Positions 52,466 to 61,418 of a stretch of 64,000 bases of DNA are shown piece after piece; the stretch's first letter is position 1; every line of letters begins with the position of its first letter. This stretch comes from Bacterioplanoides sp965219715 (GTDB taxonomy: Bacteria > Pseudomonadota > Gammaproteobacteria > Pseudomonadales > Oceanobacteraceae): assembly GCF_965219715.1 (NCBI RefSeq), contig NZ_OZ244785.1, positions 1,550,001 to 1,614,000 of the forward strand. The letters run 5' to 3'. The position numbers were made by a program, and so were the translations under genes. The notes under the pieces were generated by a model. The model was given only the letters and a program-made list of their open reading frames with translations, was not told where the DNA came from and made no database searches.

Positions 52466-54001
52466 CTAAACCAGCTCCTCATCGAGTCTGGTTGTCAGTG
52501 CTGCTTTGATTTTTTCCATCATTGCCTCACCGGTACGACGACCTTCAATACCTTCCACCAGCTTTATATTCTTACCATCGAGCTTGGCATAAATTGCCAT
52601 GTATTCGGTTTTTACGTGATCCTGAGAGGTGGAACTCATGGTCATTTTTAACTGCAGTTGTGATGGCGAAGTAATCTTGCCATTACGCTGATACAACTGG
52701 CGCCCGAACAAACTGCGGATAACCTGTACATGCCCTTCCCGCACAGAAGTTTCCAGCCTGCGACCGGATAAAAAGATACCAAAGAAAAAAATCCCCCAGC
52801 CGACACAGGTAAACACCGGTGCCATCAGCCAAAGACCACCACCTTCGCTGAGTGCCTGCTTAAACAGAAAAAGGCCCACCGATCCAAAAATCAGACCAAA
52901 CAGCAGCAGCATTCCCCACATACCTTTGTTGCGTCCGGCTTCACTGATGACCGAAATTGAGCCATCCAGTTCGGTTTCCATATCAATCTGACGTTCGGCA
53001 CTTTGCTGAGCTTCCTGCTGTTGCTCACGCTGCACCACTTCCTGATGTTGTTGGGGAATATCCAACTGTGAAGTTTGCATCTCCAGATCCAGTTCACGCG
53101 CTAATGCCAGCGACAGCAGAGGAATATCCCAGCTGCGGGAAAATTCCATTAACTCCGCAATCTGAGTACCAGGCACTTTCCGGTCGGTTGTCACCTGCCC
53201 CGTTGCTTTTAACTGCCAGCGAATGCTGCCGCGATATTCGTCGCTGTCGGTGCCCGGTGCATCCGCAGGGATATCAAACAGAAACTTAACCCGTTGCTGA
53301 CCTGTAGCCTTGGTATCGATAAATCCTTTGGTTTCCTGCTGGTGAAGGACATCAGTGTGTGTGGTGCGGTTATCGCCACTACCACTGGAATAGGTATGCA
53401 AACAACTGAGTCTTAAGGTCAGGCCTGTGCGTGGCTTGGCCTGCAACGGAAACGAACCACCAAACTGATGGCCAACAACAGCCGCCGCAGGATCAAGCTG
53501 TATCGGTGTGGGCCCAATGGCGGCGTAGGTATTTTTGCTTTTTCGGCCAAAGGCATACAGCACATAGCTCAACAGGAAAAACAACAGCGATAATAAGCCA
53601 AATAAACGGCCTTCAAGCATCCCGGTAATCGCAATCACAATCCCGGGAAAAGTGAAAATACCAGCGGCGATAAAAAATCCCCGGTGTGAACTTTTCTGAT
53701 CACTGAAAATACCACTTTGCGAAACTTCCGCTAACCGCTTAGCAACGTCGCTGCGTCTCAGTGAATACCAGATCACCGACCCACCAGCGACGCTGAATAA
53801 CAGCAGCAAAATAAAAGCGACCATGATCTGTACCAGATCCCAGCCTTCAATATCGTCATCAAATAAAATACCGAAAAAGGCAAAAATCCCGATAAGAACA
53901 AAAATACCACCAAAAATAACGCCGCCAATACGTCCGGCTTTTTTAGCGGCTTTTCGGCCAGAACGGCGGGAAGAAATCTGTGACATAACCAGGGATTCCA
54001 T
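52466..54001 (-). CDS. Large membrane protein with DUF3592-like features, unknown
   Basis: 511 residues; a second start at 53986 removes five codons and neither start has a clear ribosome site. A basic N terminus (SSRRSGRKAAKKAGRIGG) is followed by TM helices near 27-47, 57-78, 105-125 and 128-145. A periplasmic or cytosolic beta domain comes next (LTLRLSCLHTYSSGSGDNRT, LFDIPADAPGTDSDEYRGSI), then a Gln-rich helix (QQEAQQSAERQ), two more TM helices near 365-410, and a C-terminal part. Similar proteins are annotated as DUF3592-containing or hypothetical. Function unknown. Confidence 0.72.
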   Translation of the reverse strand: MESLVMSQISSRRSGRKAAKKAGRIGGVIFGGIFVLIGIFAFFGILFDDDIEGWDLVQIMVAFILLLLFSVAGGSVIWYSLRRSDVAKRLAEVSQSGIFSDQKSSHRGFFIAAGIFTFPGIVIAITGMLEGRLFGLLSLLFFLLSYVLYAFGRKSKNTYAAIGPTPIQLDPAAAVVGHQFGGSFPLQAKPRTGLTLRLSCLHTYSSGSGDNRTTHTDVLHQQETKGFIDTKATGQQRVKFLFDIPADAPGTDSDEYRGSIRWQLKATGQVTTDRKVPGTQIAELMEFSRSWDIPLLSLALARELDLEMQTSQLDIPQQHQEVVQREQQQEAQQSAERQIDMETELDGSISVISEAGRNKGMWGMLLLFGLIFGSVGLFLFKQALSEGGGLWLMAPVFTCVGWGIFFFGIFLSGRRLETSVREGHVQVIRSLFGRQLYQRNGKITSPSQLQLKMTMSSTSQDHVKTEYMAIYAKLDGKNIKLVEGIEGRRTGEAMMEKIKAALTTRLDEELV

Positions 54002-54094
54002 AAGCTGTTGCTACTTAGAAAACCTAATATATATCAATAACAATAAGAAGGAAGGTACAGCAGGGAAAAAGAAAGGCACAGCCAGGAAAAGAAA

Positions 54095-54126
54095 GGTATG
54101 ACCCGGCAGATGCGACGAGTCATACC
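54095..54126 (-). terminator. Hairpin after the DsbA-like gene
   Basis: GGTATGAC, 16-base loop, GTCATACC, followed on the minus strand by TTTCTTTT. The large loop and imperfect U-run make it a weak candidate for the minus-strand terminator. Confidence 0.45.
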
Positions 54127-54158
54127 GGATCAGTTACAAGCGGTAGTTGTTGCGACGA

Positions 54159-55469
54159 TTATTCAGGCAGCAACGTACTGCGGATCGCCTGTTCTATAAA
54201 TTCTATCCGGTCCTGGCCCCACAAGGTCAGATCCTGATAGCGCACACTGGGTACACCCCATTGACCTTGCTCAATCATCTCTTCGCGGTTCTCTTCGGCC
54301 CAATCCTGCCAGGCGGTACGCCAGTCCGGGCGAGCGAGAATCGCTTGTGCCTGAGACCACTGCAAACCGGCGCGCTCAACGATAATTTTTAAACCGGCAT
54401 CAGTTTCCGACAAAATACCTTCCGCATTTACACCACGTGCGTAACTCAGTAAGTACTCGACTTCTTTGCCCTGCTCACGGGCGTATTCAAATAACGCATA
54501 ACAACGTTCAACCCCCAGGCCCAGCGGATCGGCAACAAAGCCATAGTCAATTCCGAGCTTATCGGCTTCACGTTTAGTGTCTAAGAAAATATAAAACTTT
54601 TTGGTTGGTGGCACTTTTAAGCCACGCATAATCATGGGTAAAACCGGCTTTACGATAAAGGGAATGTCGTAATGCTGTGCCAGCTTTAACGCCCGCTCCA
54701 GACCAAGATGCGAATAAGGACTGCGAATGGAAAAGTACAGAATCAAAGGCTGTTTTTTCTGTTCCTTATCGACATTCGTTGCTTCAAACGGACGGCAGAA
54801 ATTGGCGTAGGTTTTATTAAATTCCACGCTGGCTGCAGAGGTATTTAATTTCAGATCGTTCAAACGCTGTTCAAGGTGATCCAGCCGATCCAGTCCCCAG
54901 TACCATTCCCCATGAAAATTCAGCGTCGCACTGAGGTAATGACCTTCGTCCTGCAGCTGTTGTTCATTATTCGCCAGCAGCTGTTTTTGCGCGTTCGTCA
55001 GGCTGACGGTTTCAAGGTTGTTACCCAGCCAGAGGTCGTTGTACACCGCAATAACCTGCTGCCAGTCGAGGGGCTTATTCTGCAGCTCCAATAATCTGGC
55101 AGTCGCCACTTCAACCTGAGCAATGGACGGCGCTTCGGTTGTTGGCGCTTTTAATCCATATAAATCCGCAAGAAAACCACTGTCCAGTACGGCATTGTGT
55201 TGCCACATTTCCGGCTCGGGATACATATCATCCTGTAACGACGCAATGACCCGAAAACGCCAGTTAACCGCAAAACGCTGCTGTAACTGCGGTAATACCT
55301 GAGCCAGCAGGTAGCAGTATGGGTCATTGGCACGTAACCAGACTTCGACCTGAGGCTTGCCTGCAGTCAGTGCCTGACGTACTTGCCAGCTACGACGTTT
55401 GAGGTTTTTCAGGGTGTGACTGCTGAGCAGGCGTGCGCCGTGACGCTGAAGGCGTTTTTGTAACATCAT
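54159..55469 (-). CDS. Two-domain DsbA-like protein, HCCA-isomerase type
   Basis: 436 residues with two thioredoxin-fold (DsbA/2-hydroxychromene-2-carboxylate isomerase) halves. The N-terminal half has VEVWLRANDPYCYLLAQVLP near residue 40. The C-terminal half has LILYFSIRSPYSHLGLERAL near residue 225, then FIVKPVLPMIMRGLKVPP, GVERCYALFEYAREQGKE and the cis-Pro region QGQWGVPSVRY. Both halves lack a CxxC pair (DPYCYL and SPYSHL), as in HCCA isomerases that bind glutathione through Ser. Most relatives have a single half, so this is a tandem fusion. Substrate unknown. N terminus is basic with no signal peptide, so probably cytosolic. Confidence 0.85.
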   Translation of the reverse strand: MMLQKRLQRHGARLLSSHTLKNLKRRSWQVRQALTAGKPQVEVWLRANDPYCYLLAQVLPQLQQRFAVNWRFRVIASLQDDMYPEPEMWQHNAVLDSGFLADLYGLKAPTTEAPSIAQVEVATARLLELQNKPLDWQQVIAVYNDLWLGNNLETVSLTNAQKQLLANNEQQLQDEGHYLSATLNFHGEWYWGLDRLDHLEQRLNDLKLNTSAASVEFNKTYANFCRPFEATNVDKEQKKQPLILYFSIRSPYSHLGLERALKLAQHYDIPFIVKPVLPMIMRGLKVPPTKKFYIFLDTKREADKLGIDYGFVADPLGLGVERCYALFEYAREQGKEVEYLLSYARGVNAEGILSETDAGLKIIVERAGLQWSQAQAILARPDWRTAWQDWAEENREEMIEQGQWGVPSVRYQDLTLWGQDRIEFIEQAIRSTLLPE

Positions 55470-55630
55470 AGAATTTTCACTGGAAGGTTCACTAGGGTCA
55501 CTATGTTTCCAAAACTACACCAGGCTATTCACAACGTAAGCAAATGGATCGCTGGGCAGAGCGGTGATCTTGTTATTTGTCGGTTATACTAACCGATTAG
55601 ACTGTTTTACGCGCAATAGTTTCCAGCACT

Positions 55631-55951
55631 ATGAATAAACGTCCGAGCAAAAGTGAAGTCCGCGACCAGATCAACTCTGAAGTTGAGGCATTTCTGCGCG
55701 ATGGCGGTCAGGTGAAAGAGCTGGCCCGTGGCGAAACCGGCCTGGTGAATGGCGCGTACAACGATCGCTCACTGGGGTTTGAAAAGCCCAAGGAAGAGCG
55801 CACCCCGGTCGACCACGTGTTACAGACAATTGATCAGCGTCGCCTGGAAAAACGTAAACCAGTACCATCAAAACCCAAACGCAGAGGCCCTCGTAAGAAG
55901 GTTATTTACGACGACTTCGGCGAACCTGTCCGGGTTATCTGGGAGGACTGA
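55631..55951 (+). CDS. Small basic protein, possibly SutA-like
   Basis: 106 residues, highly charged: MNKRPSKSEVRDQINSEVEA, FLRDGGQVKELARGETGL, a basic stretch (KPVPSKPKRRGPRKKVIYDD) and VRVIWED at the end. The EAFLRDGGQVKEL segment resembles the EEFLARGGKVQEI stretch of Pseudomonas SutA, an RNA-polymerase-binding regulator. The rest differs, so the link is weak. Ten bases before the antiporter ATG, so probably co-transcribed with it. Confidence 0.65.
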   Translation: MNKRPSKSEVRDQINSEVEAFLRDGGQVKELARGETGLVNGAYNDRSLGFEKPKEERTPVDHVLQTIDQRRLEKRKPVPSKPKRRGPRKKVIYDDFGEPVRVIWED

Positions 55952-55960
55952 GGCACACGC

Positions 55961-57175
55961 ATGGAAGCTCAGATTCTGCTGCTCCTGGCGGCTACCCTGT
56001 TTGGTTATGGTTTATTGGCGCGGAAAATTGACCAGGCCGATATCACCGCCCCGATGGTGTTTACTCTGGCCGGCATCGTCTCCGGGCCGCTGATGCTTGG
56101 CTGGGTTGATACTCAGCTGTCTAATCCGGGAATTATGCTGGTTGCAGAGCTGACGCTGGCCATTGTGCTGTTCAGCGATGCCTCCAGAATACGCCGTCGA
56201 CACCTGATTCAGTTCGAACGTTTCCCGATTCGTCTGCTCGCCATCGGGCTGCCACTCACCATTCTCTGTGGCGCCGTTATCGCACATTGGCTGTTGGGTG
56301 TTTCCTGGTTATTCGCCTTTATTCTGGCAACCATTCTGACACCAACCGATGCGGCCCTGGCTCAGAGTGTCATGGATAAAAAAGAAATTGATCGCAACCT
56401 GCGCCGTTCGATTAACGTCGAAAGTGGTTTAAACGACGGCATTGCGCTGCCGCTGTTATTGATGCTACTGGCACTGATGACACTCGCCGGTGGTGAACAG
56501 CTGGATGGTTTTTATTGGGCGGAATTCATCAGCCTTCAGCTGATACTGGGCACCTTAAGCGGCATTGTGATTGGCCGCCTGGGCAGTTATCTGATCAATC
56601 ATGCCCATAACAGTCGCTGGATTTCCCCTATGTATCAGCGTTTGTCCTCCATCAGCCTGGCCATTATTGCGTTCAGCCTGGCTGAGATTCTGCACGGCAA
56701 TGGATTTATTGCGGTTTTTCTCGCAGGGCTGTTTATGCAATCCCGCCATAAAGTAGTGATCGCCCGGATTAAAGAGTTTGGCGAAGCGGAAGGTCAGTTA
56801 TTAACGCTGGCGGTATTTTTTATTTTTGGTGCGGTATTTATTCCGGGAGCCTGGAGAGCAATCACCATTGAAAGCGTCATTTATGCGTTATTAAGTCTGA
56901 CTCTGATTCGTATGCTGCCGGTCTGGATCAGCCTGACCGGGACAAAACTGGAATTAAAATCCAAAACCTTTCTTGCCTGGTTTGGACCGCGCGGCATTGC
57001 CAGCATTCTCTACTTATTGTTGCTGCTGGAACACACCACGCTTGCCGATGCTGAGCTTAAAAAAGATGCCGCTCTTCAACTATTGTACAGCACCGCAACA
57101 CTGACGATCTTTATCAGCATCTTCCTTCACGGTGCCTCGACGTCATTCTGGAACCGATTATTCAGAAAAAATTAA
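55961..57175 (+). CDS. CPA1-family Na+/H+ antiporter
   Basis: 404 residues with 11-12 TM helices. The motif ATILTPTDAALAQSVMDKK and NVESGLNDGIALPLLLMLLA (ND ion-binding pair) are characteristic of NhaP-like CPA1 exchangers. GNGFIAVFLAGLFMQSRH and FGPRGIASILYLLLL also match. It exchanges cytosolic Na+ or K+ for protons, which suits a marine lifestyle. The C terminus has no long regulatory tail. It ends 7 bases from the convergent flgL stop, with no terminator between. Confidence 0.92.
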   Translation: MEAQILLLLAATLFGYGLLARKIDQADITAPMVFTLAGIVSGPLMLGWVDTQLSNPGIMLVAELTLAIVLFSDASRIRRRHLIQFERFPIRLLAIGLPLTILCGAVIAHWLLGVSWLFAFILATILTPTDAALAQSVMDKKEIDRNLRRSINVESGLNDGIALPLLLMLLALMTLAGGEQLDGFYWAEFISLQLILGTLSGIVIGRLGSYLINHAHNSRWISPMYQRLSSISLAIIAFSLAEILHGNGFIAVFLAGLFMQSRHKVVIARIKEFGEAEGQLLTLAVFFIFGAVFIPGAWRAITIESVIYALLSLTLIRMLPVWISLTGTKLELKSKTFLAWFGPRGIASILYLLLLLEHTTLADAELKKDAALQLLYSTATLTIFISIFLHGASTSFWNRLFRKN

Positions 57176-57182
57176 TCGCTCT

Positions 57183-58421
57183 TTAGATCTTATCGAATAA
57201 CGACAGACGCGAGATCGTAACGTAACTTTGTTGGGCAGCCTCTAACACCACCGTCTGAAAACTCAAACGACTGGCCGCCTCTGCAAAATCCACATCCGAT
57301 AGTTCCGACAGTACTTTTTTGCTTACCAGCTCCACGTCAGCGGTCAGTTTTTCGGTGTTCTCAACCACATTCAGACGAGCACCAATTTTACTGCGGGTTT
57401 CTGAAATGGACTCCTGGGCAAAGTTCAGATTTTTCAGCGTATCCGATACCAGTGTTTTAAGCGTATCAGCATCAGTCTGATTGTCCTGTAAAGTATCCAG
57501 GCCCTCTGATAAGCGATGTAATGTATCGGTAATGCTCTGACGTGGCGATGACTTAACAATAAACTGATCACCCTGTTCAGGCACATCAAAAATCTTAAAC
57601 TGCACCCCTGCTGCTTCAATAGGCGTTCCAGCGTTGTACGGCATCTTATCCAGACCTTCCACAACCCGATTATCAGAAGCGCGGCGAATACTGTAAGTAG
57701 TGCGGTTAGGAGTCACCGCATCATCCGGGTTAAACGTAATTACCAGATCATTGGGATAAAACTCAGCGTATTTTTCTTTGTCGGTAACAAAACCCGCACT
57801 GATCTTAGCGTCCCCCTGGTTGGCTGTACTGACCTGAGTGGTAAAGGTATTAGCGGCAGCTTTTACATCCACAAAAATCCCTTTGCCGCTATCTCCGGTT
57901 GCCACCGTGGTTGAATCACTGATGGCCAGAAAACGCTGTCCTTCGTCACCGGTAAAGTCATAACGACCATTTTCACCACGTACAAACGGCTGCTCGCTCC
58001 CCCGGAAACCGGCGAAAATATATTCTCCACCGGCATCCTTAGTATTAAATAAATCGGCCATGGCTTTTTCGATTTGTTTTACCTCAGCCGAGATCGCCTG
58101 GCGGTTTTCAATGGTCAGGCTGCCACCACCGGCACGGACAGTCAGCTCTTTTAACCGTGCCAGGTTATCGGTAGCGGTTTTCAGTGTTGCCTCTTCCAGA
58201 TTTAAACGGTTTTTGGCAGCCGTCATATTACGCTTGTATTGATCTTTCTGAGCAATGTCCTGCTGCAATTGCAGGATTTTAGTCGACGCAATCGGATCAT
58301 CAGCTGGCGTCAGAACCCGGCGGCCCGAAGAAATCTGCTGCTGGGTTTTATTAACACCGGTTTGGCGATCAAGAATACCGTTAATACCGTTCTGAAAGGT
58401 TTGTAGTGTAGAAATACGCAT
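57183..58421 (-). CDS. flgL: FlgL, flagellar hook-filament junction protein
   Basis: 412 residues. N terminus MRISTLQTFQNGINGILDRQ with QQQISSGRRVLTPADDPIAS and KRNMTAAKNRLNLEEATLKTATDNLARLKELTV typical of FlgL/HAP3. The C-terminal flagellin-like helix is DVDFAEAASRLSFQTVVLEAAQQSYVTIS. The middle (about residues 180-310) is a hook-associated D2-like domain with ...LVITFNPDD...YSIRRASDNRVVEG...FKIFDVPEQGDQF. That piece resembles a segment of the neighbouring FlgK. Last gene of flgJKL on this strand. Confidence 0.95.
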   Translation of the reverse strand: MRISTLQTFQNGINGILDRQTGVNKTQQQISSGRRVLTPADDPIASTKILQLQQDIAQKDQYKRNMTAAKNRLNLEEATLKTATDNLARLKELTVRAGGGSLTIENRQAISAEVKQIEKAMADLFNTKDAGGEYIFAGFRGSEQPFVRGENGRYDFTGDEGQRFLAISDSTTVATGDSGKGIFVDVKAAANTFTTQVSTANQGDAKISAGFVTDKEKYAEFYPNDLVITFNPDDAVTPNRTTYSIRRASDNRVVEGLDKMPYNAGTPIEAAGVQFKIFDVPEQGDQFIVKSSPRQSITDTLHRLSEGLDTLQDNQTDADTLKTLVSDTLKNLNFAQESISETRSKIGARLNVVENTEKLTADVELVSKKVLSELSDVDFAEAASRLSFQTVVLEAAQQSYVTISRLSLFDKI

Positions 58422-58430
58422 GTGCTTCCC

Positions 58431-61418
58431 CTATCGGAACGTCGCAATCAGTGTGTCGAAAATTTCTTGTGCCGTTTTAATCACCTGGGCACTGGCGTTA
58501 TAGGCAAGTTGGTGTTTAATCAGCGCTGCCGCTTCTTCATCCAGGTTCACACCGGATTTACTGGTAACCGCTTGTTCGGAATTTCGTTGTAATACTTCGC
58601 TGGAAGAGCGATTCACTTCCGCACGGCTGGTGATCGAGCCAACAGTTTCCACCAGTCGCGAATACGCTTCGGTGTAGTTGGTATTGCCGTTTAACGTGTC
58701 CTGAGTTTTTAACCCCGCTAAAGCAACACCGTTACGGCTGTCCGAGGTGCCGTTTTCGTTAAAATCAACGGTAAATTCATCGCCTTTTTTAGCCAGACCG
58801 GTAATTTCCAGATCAAAACCAAAGTGCACCGGCTCACCTTCCGGTTTAGCCGGAAACAGGTTATTACCCGGCGGTTCAATTTCCAGACTGTAACCTGGCT
58901 CAGTAACAACTTTAAGCTGACCACCCATGGTAATTTTATTTGAGCCATTTGGGCCGGTACCGTTTACATCCAAACGAGGCTGAAAACTGATCTGACCACG
59001 CTCATTAATATCCACATCCAGATTTCCAGCGTAGGTAAATCCGGCTTTTTCCAGTTTATCTTTAATGCCGTTAACCAGATCGGTACCGGTGTTGTAACGC
59101 TCGTTCAGCTCGATGGAAAATTTTCCCTGGCCAGGAATATCGAATTCATAGGTGTATGGGCCATCGTTTCTGAAATCAAAACCGCTGTTTTCAGTGAGTG
59201 GTTTAATTGGCGTATTGCCGGTTTCCTTTAACACAATGTCCTGGCCATTACTGACCGAGAAACCATCATTAGCATCACCAGTAACTTCCAGTGCCACGTC
59301 ATCACCATTGAGGGCAATAATGGTCAGGGTTTCACCATCTGAGCGTGCAACAATCCCCTGCTCACGGAATTCAAAGTTGGCATTAATCCGTTCCGCGAGG
59401 AAATTCGGTGTCATTGGGTCCGGAACGTCGGTCGGGTAACCATCCGCATATTTGGTCTGATTGCTGCCCAGAACGTCGGTCATTTCAATGCCATTGACCT
59501 TCAGGCCGACTTTCATAAAGCCGGTGGGTGACATTTCATTTTTAAAGTCGGACAGCTGTACCGTGGTTCTGGCAGATGCTTCCACACCATCACGCTCACT
59601 TAACAGCTGAGCAATTTCTTTGGCCGAAGCATTTGCTGGAGTAATTAACGTCGGCTGCGTGACCTGCAGACCCGTTGATGGATCCGTCTTACTGATCATG
59701 ATCCGCTCGGGGAAAAAACCGTTGCCAGCGGTGACAGCTGCGGCAGGCAGTGGCGGCTGGTAAGTAGGCGCCACCGGCAAATAGCCACCAAAACTGGTAA
59801 ATGCCGTTTTTCCGGTATCACCCGGTAAAATATTATTGGTGATACCAGATACAAACGGTTGGTTCATCAATGGTGGGAATAATGGGATTGGATTTGCCGG
59901 ATCTGAATTATCCAACACGTCGTAGCTGGTTGGCGACGTAAACCGAATAATCAGAGGCGGATCCATTTTTCCTTCTTTTGACAGATAAGGTGTACTGGTG
60001 TCATACACTCTGCCCTGGGAAATGGTGGCACTGCCCTGGTTGCCTGAAGCCGATATTGTTTTGATTGGAGTCGCTAAAGCCACCTGCTCCGGACGTGTCA
60101 GATTAACTTCCATATCCCCGGCGCCGCTACGGGTCGGGAAAATGCGGAACTGATCGCCTTTCTGGAAACTACCCTCTTCAAAGCGAATCTCAAAACCTTC
60201 CACTTCAATGGTATCGGGTAACGCGCCACGCAGAGCATTTTTTGAGACCACTTCGTTGTCGCTCATGCGTACAACTTTATAGGTCAGATCATCCGGACCG
60301 GTAAACTCAACCCGATAATCACTGGTCGTTAATTGGCCGGCGTCGGTAATATGCACCGATACTTTACGGTCATTGGGTTGGGCGTTATTACGATTACCAA
60401 TAACCCGCTCGTAGGTGCGTTGTGGTTCGTTGATATCGGTGAAGAAATTCACACCTTTACGGCTGTCGAAGTCGATGCCTAATTTGTGCTGTTCGTTAAA
60501 GGTCTGGTTAATCACCAGCGCCATACGACCCAGGCCATTAATACTTGGCTCAAGAACGGTTTTGCGGAAATCCAGCATGCCGCCAATTTCACCGCCGGTC
60601 AGTTCTTCAGTAATGTTCTGAATCGAGTCACCGTCACGGAAAAATACCTCAACCCGGGTTGGATCTGTTTCGCCCACTTCGGTAAATACTTCACGTGATT
60701 CATTACCAATCACCAGTGCCTGACCATTACCAATAAAGACGTTAACGCCAGCGTTGTCTTGCTGCACCACTTCAACTTTTACGTGTTTCGATAAGTCCTG
60801 CAGCAACTTATCCCGCTGATCCAGTAAATCGTTTGGCTCATTGCCCTGGGCGGAGGCCGTTGCAAACTGAATCTGTTCGTTTAAATCGGCAATGGCTTTA
60901 CCAATGGTGGTAATTTCACCGGCGACTACACCGAGCTGGCCATTCAGTACTTTGTTCTGTTCATTCAGCCGATCATTGATGGTGGTAAAACGACTGATCA
61001 GACCTTTAGATTCACTTAAAAGTACCTCTCGTGCAGGCAATGATGCCGGATCATCCACAGCACTTTGCAGCGCACCAAACATTTTTTCTAAGCCTGGCTG
61101 AACGCCGGTGCCCGGATCGGCCAATAAACTGTCGATTTGTTTGGCGTTTTCCGCAAGTGTTTTAAATTGATTAAAATTTGTGGTGTCGCGACGTAGTTGT
61201 TCGGTTAAAAACTGATCGTGAATACGATTCACAGATGCAACGTTAACTCCACTACCAACCCAGACACGACCTCTGAATTGCGGGTCATTTTCGTTAAAAT
61301 CAACACGCTGGCGGCTGTAGCCTTCGGTACCGGCATTCGAAATATTGTGGCCGGTAACCGTGAGTGCGGTTTTTTGCGCATTCAGGCCGGAAATACCGAT
61401 GTTGAGTAAATTACCCAT
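58431..61418 (-). CDS. flgK: FlgK, unusually long hook-associated protein 1
   Basis: 995 residues against about 450-680 in most species. The N terminus MGNLLNIGISGLNAQKTALT and VTGHNISNAGTEGYSRQRV and the C-terminal LIKHQLAYNASAQVIKTAQE are textbook FlgK, so it is a genuine family member with a long inserted middle. Residues about 370-500 hold a module (YRVEFTGPDDLTYKVVRMSD...GDQFRIFPT) that recurs in FlgL and partly again at about 470-510. A further beta-rich region follows to about 900. FlgK joins hook and filament; the insert would be surface-exposed at the junction. Overlaps flgJ by 8 bases. Confidence 0.95.
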   Translation of the reverse strand: MGNLLNIGISGLNAQKTALTVTGHNISNAGTEGYSRQRVDFNENDPQFRGRVWVGSGVNVASVNRIHDQFLTEQLRRDTTNFNQFKTLAENAKQIDSLLADPGTGVQPGLEKMFGALQSAVDDPASLPAREVLLSESKGLISRFTTINDRLNEQNKVLNGQLGVVAGEITTIGKAIADLNEQIQFATASAQGNEPNDLLDQRDKLLQDLSKHVKVEVVQQDNAGVNVFIGNGQALVIGNESREVFTEVGETDPTRVEVFFRDGDSIQNITEELTGGEIGGMLDFRKTVLEPSINGLGRMALVINQTFNEQHKLGIDFDSRKGVNFFTDINEPQRTYERVIGNRNNAQPNDRKVSVHITDAGQLTTSDYRVEFTGPDDLTYKVVRMSDNEVVSKNALRGALPDTIEVEGFEIRFEEGSFQKGDQFRIFPTRSGAGDMEVNLTRPEQVALATPIKTISASGNQGSATISQGRVYDTSTPYLSKEGKMDPPLIIRFTSPTSYDVLDNSDPANPIPLFPPLMNQPFVSGITNNILPGDTGKTAFTSFGGYLPVAPTYQPPLPAAAVTAGNGFFPERIMISKTDPSTGLQVTQPTLITPANASAKEIAQLLSERDGVEASARTTVQLSDFKNEMSPTGFMKVGLKVNGIEMTDVLGSNQTKYADGYPTDVPDPMTPNFLAERINANFEFREQGIVARSDGETLTIIALNGDDVALEVTGDANDGFSVSNGQDIVLKETGNTPIKPLTENSGFDFRNDGPYTYEFDIPGQGKFSIELNERYNTGTDLVNGIKDKLEKAGFTYAGNLDVDINERGQISFQPRLDVNGTGPNGSNKITMGGQLKVVTEPGYSLEIEPPGNNLFPAKPEGEPVHFGFDLEITGLAKKGDEFTVDFNENGTSDSRNGVALAGLKTQDTLNGNTNYTEAYSRLVETVGSITSRAEVNRSSSEVLQRNSEQAVTSKSGVNLDEEAAALIKHQLAYNASAQVIKTAQEIFDTLIATFR

